From Actinophytocola sp963727495 (GTDB taxonomy: Bacteria > Actinomycetota > Actinomycetes > Mycobacteriales > Pseudonocardiaceae): a DNA stretch of 64,000 nucleotides. Numbering within the stretch: the first letter of the stretch is position 1; each line of letters begins with the position of its first letter. The DNA is taken from positions 1 to 64,000 of the forward strand of contig CAVSGQ010000008.1 of NCBI GenBank assembly GCA_963727495.1. Reading direction: 5' to 3'. The notes beneath the pieces were generated by a model that was not told where the DNA came from, made no database searches, and worked only from the letters and a program-made list of their open reading frames with translations. This document shows positions 10,319-19,077 of this stretch, piece after piece. A program made the position numbers and the translations under genes.

Positions 10319-10801
10319 TCACATCCCGGGCGGCCGGGGCGGCACGGGCGTGGCGACCACGAACGAGCTCGTGGTCTGCCCGAACAGCAGGAACGCGTCG
10401 AGCACCCCCTCCAGCTCCTCGACCGACGGCACGTGCACCTTGAGCAGGAAGCAGTCCTCGCCCGAGATCCGGTGGCATTCGCTGACCTGCGGGGTGCCGC
10501 GCGCGAGCTCGGCGATCCTGGGCAGCTGGCCGGGGCCGGGCCGGATGCGCACCCACGCGGTGACCGGCAGACCGATCGCGGCGGGGTCGATGTCGAGCCG
10601 GTAGCCGCGGATGACCCCGGCCTGCTCGAGCCGGCCGACCCGCTCGCGCACGGCCGGCGAGGACATGCCGACCGTGCGCGCGAGCTCGGCCGTGCTCTGC
10701 CGCGGGTTCTCCGCCAGTGCCCCGAGGATGCGCCGGTTGACGTCGTCGAGATTGCTGTTCGGTAAGCCGTCGGGCGGTCTTGCCGTCCTGATCGAAGGCA
10801 T
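10319..10801 (-). CDS. Lrp/AsnC-family transcriptional regulator
   Basis: This is a small regulator of about 160 residues. The N-terminal helix-turn-helix reads LDDVNRRILGALAENPRQST and VGMSSPAVRERVGRLEQAGVIRG. The C-terminal RAM ligand-binding domain contains VSECHRISGEDCFLLKVHVPS. Family members sense amino acids and often regulate an adjacent transporter. It is divergent from the EamA-type exporter that starts at 10864, with only 62 bases between the starts, so it most likely controls that exporter and itself. Start 10801 (MPSIRTARPP) was chosen because the upstream extension has no family similarity. Confidence 0.85.
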   Translation of the reverse strand: MPSIRTARPPDGLPNSNLDDVNRRILGALAENPRQSTAELARTVGMSSPAVRERVGRLEQAGVIRGYRLDIDPAAIGLPVTAWVRIRPGPGQLPRIAELARGTPQVSECHRISGEDCFLLKVHVPSVEELEGVLDAFLLFGQTTSSFVVATPVPPRPPGM

Positions 10802-10863
10802 GTCGCGGTCCGTTCCGTCGATCCGTCCTGTAGTTAGCGCTCCGGGCCTTCGAGAATAACCCC

Positions 10864-11715
10864 ATGTCCCGCCTCCCACCGCACGCGTACTTCGTGGTCA
10901 GCGCCGTGTTCCACTACCTCGGGCCGGCGTTCGCGGTGCTGCTGTTCGCCCGCGTCGACGTGCTCGGCGTGGCGTGGCTGCGCATCGCCTCGGCCGCGGT
11001 GATCTTCGCGCTGTGGCGGCGGCCGTGGCGGGTGTGGCGGTCGCTGGACCGGGCCACCCGGTGGCTGCTCGGCGGCTGGGGCGCCGTGCTCGCGGTGATG
11101 AACAGCTGCTTCTACCTGGCGATCGACAGGCTGCCGCTGGGCACCGTGGCGGCCGTGGAGTTCCTGCCCGTGATCGCGCTCGCGGCGGCCGCCACCCGGA
11201 CCGGACGCAACGCGGCCGCGCTGCTGCTGACGGTGGGCGGGGTGTGGGTGCTCAGCGACGTGCGGCTGGTCGCCTCCCCGCTGGGGTTCGCCTTCGCCGG
11301 GGCCAACGCGGTCCTGTTCGCGCTCTACATCGTGCTCGGGCACCGTGTCGCGCAGAGCCCCGCGGTGCGCGGCATCGACGGCCTCGCGCTCGCGATGCTG
11401 ATCGCGGCGGTGGTCGCCCTGCCGATCGGGTTCGGCGGCGCGGCACCCGCGTTCGGCGATCCGGCGGCGCTGCTGGCCGGGATCGGCGTCGGCGTGTCCT
11501 CGTCGGTGATCCCGTACGTGTGCGACCAGCTGGCCATGGCCCGGCTCGCCCGCGGGACCTACGCGCTGCTGGTCGCGCTGCTGCCGGCGACCGCCACGGT
11601 GATCGGCGTCCTGGTGCTCACCCAGGTGCCGTCGCCGGCCGAGGTGCTCGGGGTGGTGCTCGTCGTGGCGGGGGTGGGGGTGCACCGAGATCAACGGGCC
11701 TACGCTGACGCCTGA
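10864..11715 (+). CDS. EamA/DMT-family transporter
   Basis: A 283-residue integral membrane protein with about ten hydrophobic segments arranged as two halves, the drug/metabolite transporter fold. The segment FARVDVLGVAWLRIASAAVIF and the later PYVCDQLAMARLARGTYALL match the RhtA/EamA exporter pattern. These proteins export amino acids or small metabolites. There is no ribosome-binding site before the ATG, so the message may be leaderless. It is divergently paired with the Lrp regulator, a common arrangement for amino-acid exporters. The next gene follows after 16 bases. Confidence 0.82.
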   Translation: MSRLPPHAYFVVSAVFHYLGPAFAVLLFARVDVLGVAWLRIASAAVIFALWRRPWRVWRSLDRATRWLLGGWGAVLAVMNSCFYLAIDRLPLGTVAAVEFLPVIALAAAATRTGRNAAALLLTVGGVWVLSDVRLVASPLGFAFAGANAVLFALYIVLGHRVAQSPAVRGIDGLALAMLIAAVVALPIGFGGAAPAFGDPAALLAGIGVGVSSSVIPYVCDQLAMARLARGTYALLVALLPATATVIGVLVLTQVPSPAEVLGVVLVVAGVGVHRDQRAYADA

Positions 11716-11731
11716 CGAAAGGGCGGGTGGC

Positions 11732-12994
11732 ATGGCGCGGTGGTCTGTTGTCGTGGCTTTCGCGCTGCTCGGCGCGCTGACCCAGGTCCTGTGGGTGACC
11801 TACGCACCGGTCACCGACGCGGCGTCGACCTACTACGGGGTCTCCGACAGCGCGATCGGCTGGCTGGCCAACGTGTTCCCGCTGCTGTACGTGCTGCTGG
11901 CGATCCCCGCCGGGATGCTGCTGGACCGCTGGTTCCGCGGCGGCCTCGCGCTGGGCGCGGTGCTCGCCGCGGCCGGCGCCCTGCTGCGGCTGGCCGGCGA
12001 GGGGTACGGCTGGGCGCTGCTCGGCCAGCTGGTGGTGGGGGTGGCCCAGCCGCTGGTGCTGAACGCGATCACCGGCGTGGCGTCGCGGTACCTCCCCCCG
12101 GCGGACCGGCCGACCGGGATCGCGATCGGGTCGGCGAGCACGTTCGCCGGGCTGATCGTCGGGTTCGGCCTCGGCGCGGTGTTCGCGTCCCCGGACGGCA
12201 TCCGGCCCCTGCTGGTCATCCAGGGCGCCCTCGCCGCGGTGGTCGCCGTCGTGGTGCTGGCCGCGATGCGCCGCCCCGCGCCGTTCGCGCCCGCGGCCAC
12301 GCCGGCCGCCGAACCCAGCGCGCAGGTCGCCGCGCCGGCGGGCGGCGGCACCGAGGCGCCCGCGCCGGCCTCCGAACCCGCGGCCGCCACCGGGGCGGTG
12401 GACGGGGAGCCGGCGCCGACCGGGTTCGGGGCGTTGCGGATCGCCCTGCGCGACCCGGTGATCCGCCGGCTGTGCGCGCTGGTGTTCGTGCCGTTCGGGG
12501 TCTTCGTCTCGCTCAGCACCTTCCTGCAGCCGCTGCTCGAACCGGCCGGCGTGCCGGAGGCGACCGCCGGCCTGCTGCTCGTCGCGAACGTGGTCGCCGG
12601 GGTCGTCGGGTGCGCGGTCGTTCCGGTGCTCGCCAGCCGGCACCGGATGGAGGTCCGGGTGATGGCGCTCGCGCTCGTGGTCACCGCGCTCGCGTGTACC
12701 GCGCTGGCCGCGGTCCCGGGCGTGACCGTCGGTTTCGTCGCCGTCGTCGCGCTGGGGCTGGCGCTGCTGCCGGCGCTGCCGATCGTGCTGGAGCTGACCG
12801 AGCGCCGGTCGGGCCGGGCGGAGGGCACCGCCACCGGGTTGATCTGGCTGACCGGCAACCTCGGCGGGCTGGTGCTGGCGGCCGTCGTGGGCCTGCTCGT
12901 CGACCACCCGGCGCCGGCGTTCCTGATGCTGGCCGTGCTCAGCGTGCTCACGCTGCCCCTGCTGCGCCGGTTCCGCGCCGCGACCCAGCCGTAG
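11732..12994 (+). CDS. MFS transporter
   Basis: A 420-residue protein with twelve hydrophobic segments in two halves, separated at about residues 180-230 by an Ala/Pro-rich hydrophilic loop. The N-terminal half shows LGALTQVLWVTYAPVTDAA and, after TM2, PAGMLLDRWFRGG, the usual MFS loop position. The substrate cannot be deduced. The pattern resembles the family described as hexuronate/opine-like or FLVCR-type carriers, but that is weak. It follows the EamA transporter closely and is probably in the same transcript. It ends 8 bases before the convergent PAP2 gene. Confidence 0.8.
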   Translation: MARWSVVVAFALLGALTQVLWVTYAPVTDAASTYYGVSDSAIGWLANVFPLLYVLLAIPAGMLLDRWFRGGLALGAVLAAAGALLRLAGEGYGWALLGQLVVGVAQPLVLNAITGVASRYLPPADRPTGIAIGSASTFAGLIVGFGLGAVFASPDGIRPLLVIQGALAAVVAVVVLAAMRRPAPFAPAATPAAEPSAQVAAPAGGGTEAPAPASEPAAATGAVDGEPAPTGFGALRIALRDPVIRRLCALVFVPFGVFVSLSTFLQPLLEPAGVPEATAGLLLVANVVAGVVGCAVVPVLASRHRMEVRVMALALVVTALACTALAAVPGVTVGFVAVVALGLALLPALPIVLELTERRSGRAEGTATGLIWLTGNLGGLVLAAVVGLLVDHPAPAFLMLAVLSVLTLPLLRRFRAATQP

Positions 12995-13001
12995 GAGCAC
13001 G

Positions 13002-13634
13002 TCACCGCCCGGCGCGGCCGGCCTCGCGGGCGCGGAGTCGCTCGTGGACGATCAGGCACACGACCAGCCAGGCCGAGCCGATCAGCCAGCCGGCCAGCAC
13101 GTCGGTCGGCCAGTGCACCCCGAGGTAGATGCGGCTCACGCCGACCGCCACGACCAGGACGACGCCCAGCGCCACCACCACGAAGCGGGCGGTCCGGGTG
13201 GCCATCCGGCTCACCGCCAGCGTGGTCAGCACGCCGATCACCGCGGTCGAGGTCAGGGAGTGCCCCGACGGGTAGGCCCAGCTGTTCACCAGCACCAGGT
13301 GTGCGCCCTGGGGGCGGGCCCGCTCGATGACGTTCTTCAGCAGCGGGCCCAGCACGAGCGCGCCGATCGTGGTGCCACCCACCAGCAGCGCCTCCCGCCG
13401 GCGGTGCCCCACGCCCAGCCACACGGTCACGCCGAACGCCAGCGACACGAGCACCGGCGAACTGCCCAGCGTGGTGATCGCCGTCATCACCGCGGTCAGC
13501 CCCGGCGAGCGGCGCTCGATCAGCCACTCGCGCGTCGTCGTGTCCAGGGTGACCAGGCCGCCGAACGTCGCGGTCAGGCCCGCGGCGCACAGCGCCAGCA
13601 CCCCGGCGACGGCGACACGGGTGGTGGCGGGCAT
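13002..13634 (-). CDS. PAP2-family membrane phosphatase
   Basis: A 210-residue integral membrane lipid phosphatase. All three PAP2 motifs are present: KNVIERARP (KxxxxxxRP), PSGHS, and SRIYLGVHWPTDV (SRxxxxxHxxxD), with the catalytic histidines in the second and third. The likely substrates are undecaprenyl pyrophosphate, phosphatidic acid or similar lipid phosphates on the outer membrane face. There are five or six membrane segments. It is transcribed toward the MFS gene and probably as a single gene. Confidence 0.9.
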   Translation of the reverse strand: MPATTRVAVAGVLALCAAGLTATFGGLVTLDTTTREWLIERRSPGLTAVMTAITTLGSSPVLVSLAFGVTVWLGVGHRRREALLVGGTTIGALVLGPLLKNVIERARPQGAHLVLVNSWAYPSGHSLTSTAVIGVLTTLAVSRMATRTARFVVVALGVVLVVAVGVSRIYLGVHWPTDVLAGWLIGSAWLVVCLIVHERLRAREAGRAGR

Positions 13635-13767
13635 GCCACCAACGCTAGGCGATCCCGCCCCGGTCGGCGCTGCGGACGAGCGGCGGGCCGGGGCGGGCCC
13701 CAGTCGCCCGATCAGTCACCGCACCCGATCCCGGCTAGGGTCGATCTCTGGCGCCCGAGGAGGTGTG

Positions 13768-14754
13768 ATGGCGGAGCAGGAGCGCTCGGAGAGCAGGCTC
13801 ACCGTGCTGATCGCGCTGGGCGCGAACTTCGCCATCGCGGTGCTCAAGCTGATCGCCGGCCTGATCACCGGGTCTGCGGCCATGCTGTCGGAGTCGGCGC
13901 ACTCGGTGGCGGACACGTTCACCGAGGCACTGCTGCTCACCGCCCTGCGCCGCTCCAGCCGCCCCGCCGACCGGCGGCACCCGTTCGGCTACGGCAAGGA
14001 GCGCTACTTCTGGTCGCTGATGGCCGCGGTGTCCATCTTCGCGTCCGGCGCGGTGTTCGCGTTCTACGAGGGCTTCAGCACCATCTTCGGCGAGGAGCAG
14101 GAGCAGGCCGGCGCGTGGATCGCCTACCTGGTGCTCGCCGGCGCGTTCGTGCTCGAGGGCGTCTCCTGGCTGCGTGCCGTGCGGCAGGTGCGGGCGGAGT
14201 CCTCGGCCGAGGGGCGCTCGCTGCGCGAGTACCTGCGGCTGCTCGACGACCCGACGGTGAAGACCGTGGTCTTCGAGGACAGCGCGGCGCTGGTCGGCCT
14301 GCTGATCGCGTTCGCCGGGCTCTCGCTGCACGGCATCACCGGGGCCGCGCTGTGGGACGGCGTCGCATCGGTGCTGATCGGCGTGCTGCTGGCCTACGTC
14401 GCCTACCTGCTGGGGCGCACCAACATGGGCCTGCTGATCGGCCGCCAGGCCGACCCGGCGGTGGTGCGGCACGTCCGCGAGTACCTGGCCGGCGTGCCGG
14501 AGGTCGACGAGGTGGTCGACCTGCTCACGATGGTCACCGGCACCGACCGCATCCTGCTGTGCGCCCGCATCGACTTCGCCGACAACCTCACCTCGGGCGA
14601 ACTGGAGCACGCGTGCGTGCGCATCGCCGGCGAGCTCGCCGACGAGTTCGCCGACCTCGACGAGATCTTCCTCGAACCGGTCCCCCGCACCGACCCCGAC
14701 CTGCGCGCCCGCGTCCTCGCCCGCTACGGACCCCGCCCGCCGGAACAACACTAG
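13768..14754 (+). CDS. Cation diffusion facilitator (ZnT9/SLC30A9-like)
   Basis: A 328-residue cation efflux protein. The N-terminal membrane domain contains the TM2 metal-site signature SESAHSVADTFTEALL (HxxxD), followed by RRHPFGYGKERYFWSLM, and a second conserved segment FEDSAALVGLLIAFAGL. The C-terminal cytosolic domain (about residues 225-320) has the CDF cytoplasmic fold pattern ending in FLEPVPRTDPDLR. The EDSAALVG form of the second site is the ZnT9-like variant, so zinc or manganese export is plausible but not certain. The start has a strong GAGGAGGTG site directly upstream. Confidence 0.87.
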   Translation: MAEQERSESRLTVLIALGANFAIAVLKLIAGLITGSAAMLSESAHSVADTFTEALLLTALRRSSRPADRRHPFGYGKERYFWSLMAAVSIFASGAVFAFYEGFSTIFGEEQEQAGAWIAYLVLAGAFVLEGVSWLRAVRQVRAESSAEGRSLREYLRLLDDPTVKTVVFEDSAALVGLLIAFAGLSLHGITGAALWDGVASVLIGVLLAYVAYLLGRTNMGLLIGRQADPAVVRHVREYLAGVPEVDEVVDLLTMVTGTDRILLCARIDFADNLTSGELEHACVRIAGELADEFADLDEIFLEPVPRTDPDLRARVLARYGPRPPEQH

Positions 14755-14907
14755 AAGCGCTGCGCGCCGCCACGGCACCCCGTCCCGCGACGGCCCGGAT
14801 GTCGATCATGCTGCTCCGGGCGCCCCCGTCGGGCGCGGTCACCCGGGACGTGGGAGCCGGGCCGCCGATCTCGACGTGCTCGCGCGGGAAATCGCGCGCG
14901 GTGCCGG

Positions 14908-16176
14908 CTACCCGGCCAGCACCCGGGCCAGCGCGGCCAGGCCCGGCGAACGGGCGATCTCCACCCCGATGCGGGTGCTCGCCGCGCGGTAGTGCGGGTC
15001 GGCGAGGACCTTGCGGACCGCGGCGGCGAGCCTGTCGGGGGCCGGCCGGTCGGTCCGCAGCGCGACGCCCACCCCGGACCAGCCGACGCGGGCCACGACC
15101 TCCGCCTCGTCCCGCGTGCGGCCCGCCACGACGAGCGGGACACCGTGCTCCATCGCGTGGTGCACGCCGCCGTAGCCGCCGGCGGTGACCATCACGTCGG
15201 TGCGCGGCAGCAGCTTGTCGTAGGGCAGGTACGGCGCGACCCGGACGTTGCCGGGCAGCGGGAAGTCCAGTGTGGACACGTCGCGGCCGCCGGTGCCGAC
15301 CACGACCAGCACGTCGTCCGCAGCCAACCCCTCGACGGCGGGGCGGATGAGCCGGCCGTAGTCCCGGTTCGCCACCGTGCCCTGGGTGACGTGCACGACC
15401 GGCTGCGCGCCGTCGAGGTCGGCCCACCACGGCGGGACCGGCACGTCGGAGGTGACGCCACGGCTCACCGGGCCGACGAGGTGCACGCTGCCGGGCAGCC
15501 CGCGCCGCGGGTACTCGAAGCCGGGCACGGTGAACTGCACCACCGCGTCGGCACGGCTCGGCCAGTCGAGCACCGGGCCGTCGATCGCCCGGCCGGTCGC
15601 CGAGAAGAACGCCTTCTCGGCCTGCCGCCGCACCGGCGCGAGCACGACGCGGTCGGACACCATGGTGAGCAGCGCGTTGCGCAGCCTGCCGACCGGGCCG
15701 CGCATCGGTGGGATGCCCATCCCCGCCGGGGCGACGTCGCGGTGGCGGATGCCCAGCGGGACGGTGCCGAGGCTGACCAGCCGGGGCCGCCGCTCCCGGC
15801 CGAGCAACGCGGCCGCGGCGACGAACAGCGTCTCGGCCAGGACGGCGTCCACGGGCTCGTCGGCGAGCGCGGCGTCGACCGCGGCGAGTTGGGCGGCGAC
15901 GGGGGCGATGACGATCGTGGCGAGGTCGAACCGGGTGGCGTCCGCCCCGGTCCGGCCGATCCGGCCGGGGAACGAGGCGTCCAGGTCGCCGTCGTCGTAG
16001 TCCGCCTCGCGCGGCAGCGGCAGGAACGTCGCGCCGGTCGCCTCGACCCGTTCGCGGTAGCGCGCCCCGGTCAGGAACCGCACCCGGTCCCCCCGGCCGG
16101 CGAGGAACCGGGCGACCTCGAGCAACGGCGTGACGTGCCCGTGAATCGGAACACTGCAGACGAGATACGACGCCAT
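14908..16176 (-). CDS. GT1-family (UGT/MGT-like) glycosyltransferase
   Basis: A 422-residue GT-B glycosyltransferase of the natural-product type. The N-terminal acceptor domain begins MASYLVCSVPIHGHVTPLLE with the catalytic-type histidine in GHV. The C-terminal donor domain carries VVHVTQGTVAN, APYLPYDKLLPRTDVMVTAG and GGVHHAMEHGVPLVVAGRT, the nucleotide-sugar signature. Such enzymes attach deoxysugars to macrolides, enediynes and aromatic polyketides. No deoxysugar synthesis genes are visible in the window, so a common or remotely made sugar nucleotide would be used. The start has GAAGGGAAACGG upstream. It lies downstream of the StyA-like oxygenase, separated by a 22-bp repeat array. It may belong to the enediyne pathway or act on its own. 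Confidence 0.85.
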   Translation of the reverse strand: MASYLVCSVPIHGHVTPLLEVARFLAGRGDRVRFLTGARYRERVEATGATFLPLPREADYDDGDLDASFPGRIGRTGADATRFDLATIVIAPVAAQLAAVDAALADEPVDAVLAETLFVAAAALLGRERRPRLVSLGTVPLGIRHRDVAPAGMGIPPMRGPVGRLRNALLTMVSDRVVLAPVRRQAEKAFFSATGRAIDGPVLDWPSRADAVVQFTVPGFEYPRRGLPGSVHLVGPVSRGVTSDVPVPPWWADLDGAQPVVHVTQGTVANRDYGRLIRPAVEGLAADDVLVVVGTGGRDVSTLDFPLPGNVRVAPYLPYDKLLPRTDVMVTAGGYGGVHHAMEHGVPLVVAGRTRDEAEVVARVGWSGVGVALRTDRPAPDRLAAAVRKVLADPHYRAASTRIGVEIARSPGLAALARVLAG

Positions 16177-16251
16177 ATCGTTTCCGTTTCCCTTCTACTC
16201 CCACGCGGGGCCGTTGAAGGGTCGGCGTCGTCGGGCGCGGCGTTACGGCCG

Positions 16252-16358
16252 GAACGGGGGACTCACCCGTCCGGAGCGTTGGACACGCGGGTCCGGAGCG
16301 TTGGACACGCGGGTCCGGAGCGTTGGACACGCGGGTCCGGAGTGGGGGACTCGCGGGG
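16252..16358. repeat. 22-bp tandem repeat array
   Basis: Three exact copies of a 22-bp unit (CCGGAGCGTTGGACACGCGG plus GT) start at 16271, 16293 and 16315. They are flanked by degenerate half-units (GGGGGACTCACCCGT before, GTGGGGGACTCGCGGGGGT after). The array lies between the StyA-like gene and the glycosyltransferase gene on the minus strand. It could act as a transcription attenuator or recombination hotspot. From memory, similar intergenic units are common in Amycolatopsis genomes. That is a recollection, not something shown here. Confidence 0.85.
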
Positions 16359-16359
16359 G

Positions 16360-17598
16360 TCAGGGGGTGGGGACGGTGGCCTCGGCGAGGAAGGCGGCGG
16401 CCTTGTCGGGGGACATGAACCAGTGCTGGAAGTCCGTGGGGTCGGCGAAGCCGTTCGCGAAGCGCCTGGCCACCACCGGGTTCTGGCTCGCGGCGCCGAT
16501 GATCTCCAGCACGTGCGGGGGCGGCGGCTGCAGCATCGCGTTGGTCCACTCGGTCACGTGCCGGGCGTACTCCCAGTACTTCTCGAACGTGCGCTCCATC
16601 CAGGCGCGGTCGAAGGCGCCCTCGTGCGCCACCATCTCCTCGAGGTACAGCTGCGCGCAGTGGCTCGCGTTGTTGGACCCCTGGCCGGTGATCGGGTCGT
16701 TGGCGACCACCACGTCGGCCATGCCGAACACCAGCGCGCCCGAGGGCAGCTCGCCGACCGGGCGCCGCACGACCGGGGTGTAGCCGCCGATCAGCGACCC
16801 GCCGGGGTCGGTCATCACCGCGTTGCGCGAGCGCTCGTACTCCCACGGCAGGTAGGTCCGCATCAGCTCGAGGATCCGGCGCAGGTGCTCGTCCGGGTCG
16901 GGGCGGTCGCCGAACACGTCGAGCGGGCCGCCCGGGATGCCCTCGAAGAACAGGATGTCGCAGTTCCCGGTCACCGTGTAGCACGGGATCATGAACAGCT
17001 CCCCGACCTCGGGGATGATGTTGAACCGCACCGCGGCGAAGTCCGGGTGCTCCGGCCGCGGCTCCACCCCGTGTGTGTACACGAGCGACAGTGCGCGTTG
17101 CGGTGTGGTGAACGGCGAACGCGACGGGTCGCGATCGAACAGCTGCACCAGCTCGCCCTTGCCGGCCGCGACGATCGTCAGGTCGTACATCGTCGCGAGC
17201 TTGTCCAGGTCGGCCGTCGTCACCCCGTGGATGACCAGCCGGCCGCCGCGCTCCTCGAACAGCTCCAGCCAGCCCGACATCTTCACCCGCTGGTCCACCG
17301 ACTGGCCGTAGGCGTCCATCCTGGCCACCCAGTCCAGCGCCCGGCTCCCGTCCGGCGCGGCGATCGACACGCCGATCCCCTCGAACGGGACCGTCTCCTC
17401 CTCCCACAGGTTCAGCCCGTGGTCGCGCTCGTGCTGCAATGCGGGCCCGAACATGCCCTGCGTCGACATCACCCGGCCGTCCCGGATCTCCTCCGGGGTG
17501 CGGGCCGACATGACCGTCACCTCGTAGTCGTGCTCCAGCAGGGTCAGGGCGAGCTGCAGGCCGGACTGGCCTGCCCCGACGATCAGCACCTTGCGCAT
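16360..17598 (-). CDS. Styrene-monooxygenase-like (StyA family) FAD-dependent oxygenase
   Basis: A 412-residue flavoprotein oxygenase. The FAD-binding motif is VLIVGAGQSGLQLALTLL at the N-terminus. The family-specific segments PFTTPQRALSLVYTHGV and NDPITGQGSNNASHCAQLYL align with StyA, whose relatives epoxidise styrene or oxidise indole. StyA enzymes lack their own NADH site and take FADH2 from a separate flavin reductase. No StyB neighbour is present. The only flavin reductase in the window is the enediyne-type gene at 61118. A strong GGAGGAG precedes the ATG. It starts 52 bases after cvnD on the same strand, so it may be co-transcribed with the conservon. Confidence 0.85.
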   Translation of the reverse strand: MRKVLIVGAGQSGLQLALTLLEHDYEVTVMSARTPEEIRDGRVMSTQGMFGPALQHERDHGLNLWEEETVPFEGIGVSIAAPDGSRALDWVARMDAYGQSVDQRVKMSGWLELFEERGGRLVIHGVTTADLDKLATMYDLTIVAAGKGELVQLFDRDPSRSPFTTPQRALSLVYTHGVEPRPEHPDFAAVRFNIIPEVGELFMIPCYTVTGNCDILFFEGIPGGPLDVFGDRPDPDEHLRRILELMRTYLPWEYERSRNAVMTDPGGSLIGGYTPVVRRPVGELPSGALVFGMADVVVANDPITGQGSNNASHCAQLYLEEMVAHEGAFDRAWMERTFEKYWEYARHVTEWTNAMLQPPPPHVLEIIGAASQNPVVARRFANGFADPTDFQHWFMSPDKAAAFLAEATVPTP

Positions 17599-17649
17599 TG
17601 TGTTGACTGCTCCTCCAGACGGGAACCGGTGGGGACCGTGTGTTCGTGC

Positions 17650-18246
17650 CTACCCGGGCGCGGAGACCCGGGACAGCGTCAGCGAGTGCGTGACGATCGC
17701 CTGCAGCACGCCGAGGGAGGACGCGCGGTGCCGCACGTCGCACTCGATCAGCGGGATGTCCTCGGCCAGCGCCAGCGCGTCGCGCACCTCGTCGAGGTCG
17801 TGCGCGGGTCTTCCCTCGAACCGGTTGACCGCGACGATGAACGGCAGCACGGAGTCGTGCTCGAAGTAGTTCACCGCCGCGAAGGACTGGTCGATCCGGT
17901 TGGTGTCCACGAGCACCACCGCGCCGAGCGCGCCGCGGGACAGGTCGTCCCACAGGAACCAGAACCGCGACTGGCCGGGCGTGCCGAACAGGTACAGCAA
18001 CAGGTCGGAGTGCAACGTGATCCGGCCGAAGTCCATGGCGACCGTGGTGGTCGACTTCTTGCCGCCGGGCGGCAGGTCGTCGACCCCCTCACTCGCCTCG
18101 GTCATCCACGCGTCGGTGTTCAGGGGCGCGACCTCGGACACCGAGTCGACCATCGTCGTCTTGCCGACCCCGAACCCACCGGCGATGACGATCTTCGCGG
18201 ATATCGTGAGCAGACCCGAGTCAGACAGGGAGCTGCTTGAGTCCAT
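17650..18246 (-). CDS. cvnD: Conservon small GTPase (CvnD)
   Basis: A 198-residue MglA/Ras-like GTPase. The P-loop GGFGVGKTTMVDS is at residues 23-35, the DxxG-type switch II is seen in LYLFGTPGQSRFWF, and the base-recognition loop is VAVNRFEG. In Streptomyces conservons, CvnD with CvnA-C forms a membrane-associated signalling complex that affects development and secondary metabolism. It overlaps cvnC by 26 bases. GGAGAGGATCC precedes the ATG. It is the last of the four canonical genes. Confidence 0.92.
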   Translation of the reverse strand: MDSSSSLSDSGLLTISAKIVIAGGFGVGKTTMVDSVSEVAPLNTDAWMTEASEGVDDLPPGGKKSTTTVAMDFGRITLHSDLLLYLFGTPGQSRFWFLWDDLSRGALGAVVLVDTNRIDQSFAAVNYFEHDSVLPFIVAVNRFEGRPAHDLDEVRDALALAEDIPLIECDVRHRASSLGVLQAIVTHSLTLSRVSAPG

Positions 18247-18637
18247 CGAGGATCCTCTCCAGCACTTGCGGGTTGTTCTGGTAGGCGAACGCGGTCGGGT
18301 GGATGAACACCGCGTTCTGCACGGCGAGGTCGCTGATCAGCACGCGGACCACGCCGAGTGGCAGGGTGAGCGTCGCGGACAGCTCCGCGATCGACATGCG
18401 CTGGCACGCCCGGGTGTACAGCGCACGCGACTCGGGCATGAGCGCCTCGGCCAGTACCGGGTCGAACTGCGGGACCGAGATCAGCGTCTCCACCAGGAGG
18501 TGGTGCCTGGTCCGGGTGCGCCCGCCGGTGAGCGCGTACGGGCGGACCCGCTTGCTCTTCATCTTGTTCGTCTTCGGCCGGGCGCCGTTTCGCGTCTCGC
18601 TGGACACCGTGATCACGTCCTTGGCGGGTTCGGTCAT
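18221..18637 (-). CDS. cvnC: Conservon DUF742 protein (CvnC)
   Basis: A 138-residue DUF742 protein with a basic N-terminus (KTNKMKSKRVRPYALTGGRT) and a winged-helix-like C-terminal part (LSATLTLPLGVVRVLISDLA). CvnC is thought to bridge the sensor kinase-like ATPase and the GTPase. It overlaps cvnB by 4 bases and cvnD by 26 bases, so translation of the whole set is coupled. Confidence 0.92.
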   Translation of the reverse strand: MTEPAKDVITVSSETRNGARPKTNKMKSKRVRPYALTGGRTRTRHHLLVETLISVPQFDPVLAEALMPESRALYTRACQRMSIAELSATLTLPLGVVRVLISDLAVQNAVFIHPTAFAYQNNPQVLERILDGLKQLPV

Positions 18638-19077
18638 GCCTGGGGGCGGCGCGCGGTGAGCACCCGGCGCAGGTCGGCACGCAGCTCCGGGGTCAGCGCG
18701 TGACCGGCGTTGGTGACGAACTGCGTCATCTCATAGGCGACGACCCGCATGTCGCACTCGGGCCCGGTGAGCACGGCCAGGCCTGCGCCGGTGCCGATGC
18801 CCATGAACAGGAAGTACCCGCGGGTGAGCCGGATGATGATCTGCTCGCAGCTGCCCTTGCCGTAGAGCGCGGCACTGCTGCCCGCGAGGCTGAGCAAACC
18901 GCTGGCGATCGCGGCGAGCTGCTCGGCGTCGTCGGACCGCACGGCCGCCGAGGCGGTCAGCGGGAACCCGTCCGAGGACGTGATCAGCGCATGGGTGACG
19001 CCGTGCACCTTGTCCACGAAGTCGTTGAGCAGCCAGGTGATGTCACTGGTCGACGGTGTCTGGTTGGCAGCGGTCAC
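18634..19077 (-). CDS. cvnB: Conservon roadblock/LC7 protein (CvnB)
   Basis: A 147-residue roadblock/LC7-fold protein. The pattern TWLLNDFVDKVHGVTHALITS and DGFPLTASAAVRSDDAEQLA is characteristic. Roadblock proteins act as GTPase-activating or scaffold partners of MglA-like GTPases, here CvnD. The start overlaps the cvnA stop by 4 bases. There is no signal peptide or membrane segment. Confidence 0.92.
   Translation of the reverse strand: MTAANQTPSTSDITWLLNDFVDKVHGVTHALITSSDGFPLTASAAVRSDDAEQLAAIASGLLSLAGSSAALYGKGSCEQIIIRLTRGYFLFMGIGTGAGLAVLTGPECDMRVVAYEMTQFVTNAGHALTPELRADLRRVLTARRPQA

Noticed and set aside
10108..10443. Open frame coding for GRLDRAT heptad repeats over repeat locus 1
   Set aside because: The frame exists because the 21-bp unit has no stop codon. 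It runs into the antisense of the Lrp gene and has no ribosome-binding site. It is listed as a repeat, not a gene.
14588..17953. Very long minus-strand open frame of over 1,100 codons
   Set aside because: It is antisense or out of frame to the CDF, glycosyltransferase and StyA genes and reads as Arg/Ala/Gly-rich low-complexity sequence, an artefact of high GC.
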